From Larimichthys crocea (taxonomy: Eukaryota > Chordata > Actinopteri > Sciaenidae): a stretch of DNA of 64,000 nucleotides. Below, piece after piece: positions 1 to 64,000 of the stretch (position 1 is its first letter; the number at the start of each line of letters is the position of its first letter). Under the pieces are notes generated by a model, which saw only the letters and a program-made list of their open reading frames with translations, did not search any database and was not told the origin of the DNA. The translations under genes and the position numbers were made by a program. The stretch covers positions 55,888-119,887 of the forward strand of contig NW_020859432.1 in assembly GCF_000972845.2 (NCBI RefSeq). The letters run 5' to 3'.

Positions 1-640
1 GGTGCCTGACCATGAAGAGCTTTGTATGTAAGGAGAAGAATTTTAAATTCTATTTTAGATTTAATAGGTAGCCAATGCAGGGAAGCCAAAATGGGAGAGA
101 TGTGATCTCTGATCTTGGTTTCTGTCAGAACACGTGCAGCATTCTGAATTAACTGCAAAGTGCTAAGAGACTTATTAGAGCAGCCTGATAACAAAGAGTT
201 ACAATAGTCCAGCCTTGAAGTAACAAATGCGTGGACTAGTTTTTCTGCATCCACTTGAGAGACAATGCGTCTGACTTTTGCAATGTTATGTAAATGGAAG
301 AATGCAGTCCTTGAAATTTGTTTTATGTGGATGTTAAAGGACAAATCCTCATCAAAAACAACTCCAAGATTCTTTACAGTGGAGCTGGAGGCCAGGGTGA
401 TCCCATCTAAAGTAACTAAGTCTCTAGAAAGAGAGTTTCTGATGTGTTTGGGTCCAATTACAAGAACTCCAGTTTTGTCTGGATTTAACATTAAAAAAAT
501 GTAGGTCATCCAACTTTTTATATCCTTAAGGCATGTTTGGAGTATAGTTAACTGATTGGTTTCATCAGGCTTGATTGATAAATATAATTGGGTGTCGTCA
601 GCATAACAATGAAAATTGAAGTGATTCCTCTACCTAGACC
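1..640 (-). mobile_element. L2/CR1-type LINE remnant, reverse transcriptase C-terminal part
   Basis: Read on the minus strand, this encodes the C-terminal part of a non-LTR reverse transcriptase, with phrases such as KNLGVVFDEDLSF, TAFFHLHNIAKVR and SRLDYCNSLLSGC. This order is typical of fish L2/CR1-superfamily elements. It belongs to the same family as the element at about 31830-33830, because the stretch coding for KNLGVVF is almost identical in both. It is truncated by the window edge and carries no complete ORF. The family name is from memory of such elements, not a search. Confidence 0.8.
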
Positions 641-2628
641 TATGACAGGTAATATTGAGGGAGTATAGATATGTAAGTATTTGGCCAAAACTCAGAATTA
701 CAGGAAAAGTAAAGTTGAGGTAGTCTTTCTATCAGTCCTAGATTATGGTGATATATATAATCTACGTTAAAACTTCTACACTCAGGGACCACTCAGTACT
801 CAGATTCAATCCCAGAGGTACTGATGACACTCAGACAAGACAAACACCTGGAGGGGAAAACACTCTCCATGCTCAAGGACCAGACAACTTAGGCCCTGTC
901 CACACAAATACGCAGCCTCACCAAATACGCTGTCGTTTTGAAAAAAATTTCCGTAAACACGGCGTCATTTCCAGAAATATCTGTGTCCACACAGATTCAC
1001 TGGAAACGACCCAAAACGCTGTAGTGCGGAAGAGAAGCCATGGAGCATGTGTATAAAGATCACGTGCAGTTTACACATGTTCTTTTGTTGCTCCTCACAG
1101 TAATATAGAAGCAGAAGGTTTCGTTGTAGCAGCCGTAATAGACTGAGGAGTTTCTGTAGTACGAGCACAAGCCTGTAGTCCGCCATTGTTATTATGGTAT
1201 GTCTAGCAACGGCAGTGGCTGAGGTTAAAGGTTAGAGAGGCGGGGATGATACGTCATTGTTTCTGAAGAAATTCGCATTCGCTGTACAGACGACTCCGGG
1301 CTATACAGCATTTTAGGATTTTCCCACCCTGGGACCCATTCTCAAAAAATACCGGTTTCACACCTTGAAAAAGCCAGATTCGACTGGACGCAAGACTGAA
1401 ACGATAAAGTATTTGTGTGGATTCAACAAAAACATACTCGTGTGGACGGGTCCTTGGTTATACAGAATGCAATTCTGTTTGTCTGTGTGTGTGTGTGTGT
1501 TTATTGCTGGACTCCTGTTCCCTCTCACCTGCCTGATTACCTTACCACCTGTCCTTCATCAACCAATCAACCTCAGCTGAAAGAAACTCAGACTGAACCT
1601 TCCAGATGTGTTGGGATTTTTTGACTTTTCGACGAAAATCCCCGTGCTTCAGGAAAACCCTGTCTGTCGTCCTCCTGCCACATCCAGCTCTGTTTGTCTC
1701 ATGTCTGCACTCTGGGATTTCTGTCATTACCAGCCCTGCACCATGACTGACACCCTACCACTGCCCCCCCACTCCACCTTCTGCACTGCACATTCCCTTT
1801 GTGAATCAATAATCTGTTTAAATGAGATTCAGTCTGCGGTCTGTGTTTTCACTCGACTCTGCTACCGTTTTCTTTAATAATGTGTTCATTCTAAACTTGG
1901 AAAATCTGTCTTTTTGTAATTATCCACAGCACATTCTCAAGATTGACACCATTACTACCCTTTGTTTAACTATTTCTCTGTGTCCCAAGGAAGCCTCACT
2001 GATTTTCATCAATGAATGTTTTTACCCATATTTTAGCTGTGTTAGCTTCTATGCAATTTGTTTGCAAGTGAGTAGATAATCATTAGCAGTGCTATTCATT
2101 AAAAACAAGTCTAATCAACCAGATGTGGATATATCCTGCACTATGTGGTCAGTGGATTGACTTGAAATGTTGCAGGGTAGGTGAGCTGTGAGAAAACAGG
2201 ATCAAACACACCATCAAGGTAATTCCAGTGGAAAAACCACTTGCACAGTGCCAGAAAAACATTTTTTTTTTTGAGGAAATTCACACTGTGGCTTGGCATG
2301 AATAACTCTCCTATGATGGAAAAGGCCAAGAAATTGCAAGTCAGCGTAGTTACTCTGAGTATGGCAGTGAAAGTGAAATAGCTTGGCATGTCAATGCATG
2401 GCTGAAATGGATGGATGGAAAAAGCCTTTCATGCATTGTTAATTCATGCATGTATGTTTACAGGCTTTACTTCCCTCCACGTTGGCCTGCATCTTTGTGC
2501 ACACAACAGTGATTTCACTCCCATTAAAGTGTGAAGTGAAGAATGGGGTGGTAATGATTGTAGGAATTGATGCATTCTGTTGATTCGACCTTTTCTCTGG
2601 GAAAGTTTAACATGATGAGAGGACTTAC
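641..2628. other. Intronic sequence downstream of exon p
   Basis: This is the intron following the last visible exon of the minus-strand gene. It contains the MITE at 891-1454 and a short TG run at about 1485-1501. A CT-rich stretch at about 1510-1890 looks like decayed repeat, but I cannot name it. I searched for the expected next exon, which should encode the end of laminin-G 4 with a GF-x-GC motif, and did not find it here. Confidence 0.5.
891..1454. mobile_element. MITE-like non-autonomous DNA element
   Basis: The left end reads aggccctgtccacac. The reverse complement of the right end reads aggacccgtccacac, so the two ends form imperfect terminal inverted repeats about 560 bp apart. The interior has no transposase. 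The termini resemble a MITE type common in fish genomes. I could not define a convincing target-site duplication, so the superfamily is left open. Confidence 0.6.
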
Positions 2629-61227
<58,599 letters not shown>

Positions 61228-62236
61228 CTGACAATATCACAGAAAGATGAAGAATGACTCATTTCATAGATGATAAATAACCGATTTTATGAATCATGAA
61301 TCACTGATATCCAGTAAAGAAAACACTATTTTTAAACACTTTTTTACTAATTTTTATTGATCTAAAAAGCCTTGATACTGTAAATGTAGAATTCTCTTAT
61401 TAATTAATATGTGCTGAAAAGACAAACAAAAGTCCACGTGTTGGCAGCAAGAGTGGATTAGAAAAGTTTCCAAGAACATTTCCTAAAGAATTGGGGTTAC
61501 ATTGTGACTGACAATTCTTTTTCTTCCAACTGTGAAAAAAAACAATTCAGATAGCTGAACAGTGAAACGTGAAAGTGAAAGTTTCAGATCATACTTGCTT
61601 TATCTAGCTGTCATGAATAAAACATACAAATTTTTTGGGGGGAAATTCTCTAAAATAAACCAAAATGGATCAGGAACATGGAAAGTCAACATTGTGAAGC
61701 AGTAAAGATCAATTCTGTACTGCACGATAGCAGCCATTTCAATGCATGTGAAAATTAGAATAACAACTAGAAAGAGCTTTACTTTGAAAAGTGAATTTCA
61801 AGGAATTGACAGGGTTTGGCTCAGCAGAAATACGTATTATGGAAGATTAGAGAAGAGTAATATAAAATGGCAAATAAAGCATTCTACCATTTAAGCTGAT
61901 TCCAGTCCACAAAAACGAAACTGCAAGGTGGTCACACTGGCCTTTAACATGAAAATTAATGTAATAAGTCTTCTGGTCTTTGGTCTGTCTGATGGTGACA
62001 AAAACCAAAAGCCAATTTCAATAAAAAAATCTACAAAAGGAAGCCAGTTACTGTAGCTGGTTAGTGCATTGAACTAGCCTGGTGACTAAAACATGACTGC
62101 GCTGTTTCCCTCCCCCGACACAAAGCTGGAACAAATGTCATGAAAAATCCAAAATAGGACCGTTTCTCTTGGCACTGTCCCTAACTAACTCTGGAACTGA
62201 TTTTGTGACATAACGCAAAAAAAAAAGAAAAAAGGA

Positions 62237-62311
62237 GGCCGGTTAGCTCAGCTGGTCGGAGGGTGGTGCTAATAACACCAAGGTCATGGGCTTAATTCTC
62301 CATACTAGCCA
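62237..62311 (+). tRNA. tRNA-Ile(AAU)-like, copy 1, degenerate
   Basis: It follows the vertebrate tRNA-Ile pattern: head ggccggttagctcagctgg, anticodon loop ctaataa with AAT, and tail ccatactagcc. The acceptor stem pairs apart from one mismatch. The D stem partner and the T arm (an extra base in gggcttaattctcc) depart from a functional gene, so it may be a pseudogene or carry sequence errors. Confidence 0.6.
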
Positions 62312-62525
62312 ACAGTAGCAATCTAACAATTCCATGGGACTAAAATGTCTTGCTTTCACTTCTCTGTGACTGAAGCGTGCTACGCCGTTTCACTTCCCCT
62401 TATGCTAAGCTGGAAAGTGATCACGCCTCTCTAGGTGAATTAATTGTTCTCTGGAAGTTCATTTCTGGAACACATTTTGTCAGAAAAAATTGAGTCGTGA
62501 AATTAAGAAAAGAACGTCGACCTGT

Positions 62526-62596
62526 GACCATGTGGCCTAATGGACAAGGTCTTACTTCGGATCAGAAGATTGAGGGTTCGAGTCCCTTTGTGGTTG
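62526..62596 (+). tRNA. tRNA-Arg(UCG)-like, copy 1
   Basis: The unit gaccatgtggcctaatgg with anticodon loop cttcgga (TCG) and box B gggttcgagtcc matches vertebrate tRNA-Arg-TCG. About two bases are missing between the D arm and the anticodon stem compared with the usual 73-nt gene. Confidence 0.65.
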
Positions 62597-62933
62597 AAAC
62601 CTCTGGCTTTCTAAGTGCAATGATTCTGGACATGCGTTTACTAAGAGCTTGAGCCTAACAACACATTGGTGTAACTTTGCCAACTAAATACACGGTTCTT
62701 GATATGGTGTTTGACAGAGTTAAGGGCATTTTGCTCAGCACAGACACATCATTTTTTGGAATTTGAGATTTAATACCTTTATCTCTCACATAAAATGTCA
62801 AAAGTTAACCTAATCCCCAATGACAGAAGCTAACCGACAAGGTGGTCACACTTGAGTAAAAATTCAAAATGGGTTCTTTGCTATCGGTCAGAAAAATTGA
62901 GTCGTGAAATTAAGAAAAGAATATCAACTGTGT

Positions 62934-63005
62934 GACCATGTGGCCTAAAGGACAAGGTGTCTGACTTCGGATCACAGAAGAGTGAGGTTCGGTCCCTTCG
63001 TGTTG
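62934..63005 (+). tRNA. tRNA-Arg(UCG)-like, copy 2, degenerate
   Basis: It starts gaccatgtggcctaaagg and has the anticodon region ctgacttcggatca. It carries single-base indels in the anticodon stem, T arm (gaggttcggtccc) and acceptor end relative to copy 1. Confidence 0.55.
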
Positions 63006-63477
63006 AAACCGCGTGGCTTTCTAAGTGCAATGATCCCCGGATGCACAGTTACCGGACTTTGAGCTGAACAAACATTGGTGTAACCTTTTGCCCAATAATT
63101 ACAACGGTTCTTGTATGGTGTTTGACAGAGGTAAGGTAATTTGCTCAGCACAAACACATCATTTTGTGGAATTTTTCGATTTAATGACCGGTATCTCTCT
63201 CATAAAATGTTCACATTAACCTAATTCCCAATACGAAGCCGAAAACCAGAAGGTGTTCAACTTGAGTAAAATTCTGGCCCAAAGTAGAAATTTAAACATC
63301 AAATGGGTCCAAAATGTATTGCACCCTGGAAGCGTGCTCACGCTGTTTTCCCTCCCCCGACACAAAGCCGAGAACAACGGTTCATGAAAACAAAGATTGG
63401 GCCGATTTGCTCTTTCAATGTCCCGTACTAATTCTGGAACGATTTGTGACATAACCCAAAAAAAGAAAGAAAAACGA

Positions 63478-63547
63478 GGCCTGTTAGCTCAGTGGCAGAG
63501 CGTGGTGCTATAACGCCATGTTCATGGGTTTTCAATCCCCATACGGA
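63478..63547 (+). tRNA. tRNA-Ile(AAU)-like, copy 2, degenerate
   Basis: It starts ggcctgttagctcagtgg and has gtggtgctataacgcc, where the loop has lost one base of ctaataa. The T arm has an extra T. It is probably non-functional as written. Confidence 0.5.
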
Positions 63548-63761
63548 AGACGTCCCAAATACAATTTAACATGCAAATTGTGTACTAAAATGTCGTTGCG
63601 ACCAAAGCTGCGAGCTGTTTTCCCCCCCTCCCCACCCGCACACAAAGCGGGATCAAATTCATGAAAAATCCAAAATGGGACCGTTTCTGCTTGGCAAATT
63701 GTCCCTGACGAATCGCTGAACCCGATGTTGTACATAACCCAAAAAAAGGAAGAAAAAAGGA

Positions 63762-63836
63762 GGCAGATTAACTCAGTGTTGGTCAGTAGCGGGTGCTTAA
63801 TAACGCCAAAGTCATGTGTTAATCACCATACTGGCA
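63762..63836 (+). tRNA. tRNA-Ile(AAU)-like, copy 3, degenerate
   Basis: It starts ggcagattaactcagtg, has ggtgcttaataacgcc with an extra T before the loop, and ends catactggca. Indels disrupt the D and T arms. Confidence 0.5.
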
Positions 63837-64000
63837 AATACAATCGTAACAATTCCATGGGCTACATGGTTCTTGATTTCACCGTCTTCTCTGCGAGAAG
63901 CATGGCTAAGCCATTTCCATTCCCCTGATGCGAAGGCTGAAGTGAGCACAACTCTCTAGGTGGAATGTATGTTCCCTGGAATGTCATTTCTAGAACACAA

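Larger units (their letters stand above)
61228..64000. other. Intronic flank with tRNA-like array
   Basis: From 61228 to about 61880 I see nothing. From about 61900 to the edge the sequence is a repeated mosaic of spacers and tRNA-like units. Spacers recur: the tract with cctcccccgacacaaagc precedes each Ile-like unit (about 62105, 63350 and, degraded, 63630). The tract with gagtcgtgaaattaagaaaa precedes each Arg-like unit (62490, 62900). Confidence 0.7.

Noticed and set aside
745..1056. Plus-strand ORF as a gene
   Set aside because: It lies largely in the MITE at 891-1454 and has no recognisable domain.

Overview
The window is vertebrate nuclear DNA, almost certainly from a teleost fish. 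It is intron-rich and AT-leaning, with GT-AG introns, long CA/TG microsatellites and an interspersed-repeat population typical of ray-finned fish: L2/CR1-type LINE remnants, Tc1-like and hAT-like DNA elements, tRNA-derived SINEs and MITEs. There are no prokaryotic operons. No phage, CRISPR array or viral gene was seen.

The only host protein-coding gene I can support lies on the minus strand: 16 consecutive internal exons (2629-61227) of a contactin-associated protein. Splice phases match at all 15 junctions, giving 2700 nt (899 complete codons plus a split codon at each end) without a stop. In transcription order (right to left) they encode the second half of laminin-G 1 (exons a, b), laminin-G 2 (c-e), EGF 1 (f), the fibrinogen-like region (g-j), laminin-G 3 (j-m), EGF 2 (m) and most of laminin-G 4 (n-p). 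From remembered vertebrate proteins the best match is CNTNAP5; teleost 5a, 5b or a 5-like copy cannot be separated here. The discoidin domain and start of laminin-G 1 must lie beyond the right edge. The last part of laminin-G 4, the membrane span and the tail must lie beyond the left edge.

Everything else is intronic. Left part (1-12 kb): LINE fragments, a MITE, and a dispersed repeat present in inverted orientation on the two sides of exon o. Middle (12-26 kb): exons i-m with repeats pressed against their splice sites, and one 2.6-kb intron made mostly of two internally deleted DNA transposons with target-site duplications. A 10.5-kb intron (26-37 kb) holds a 2-kb LINE with a nested SINE tail, a hAT end and a foldback MITE. 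The 9-kb and 11-kb introns (37-46 and 47-57.6 kb) hold SINEs, MITEs, a retroposed fragment with a 15-bp duplication and decayed LINEs. The right end (about 62-64 kb) is an array of degenerate tRNA-Ile(AAU)-like and tRNA-Arg(UCG)-like units that runs off the edge and looks error-rich.

I found no new multi-gene system. The most interesting signals are structural. Four exons carry a simple or tandem repeat within about 30 nt of a splice site. One exon is followed by a 37-bp perfect hairpin in its intron, and one exon is bracketed by inverted repeats. Coordinates of exons are base-exact from splice motifs; coordinates of decayed repeats are approximate.
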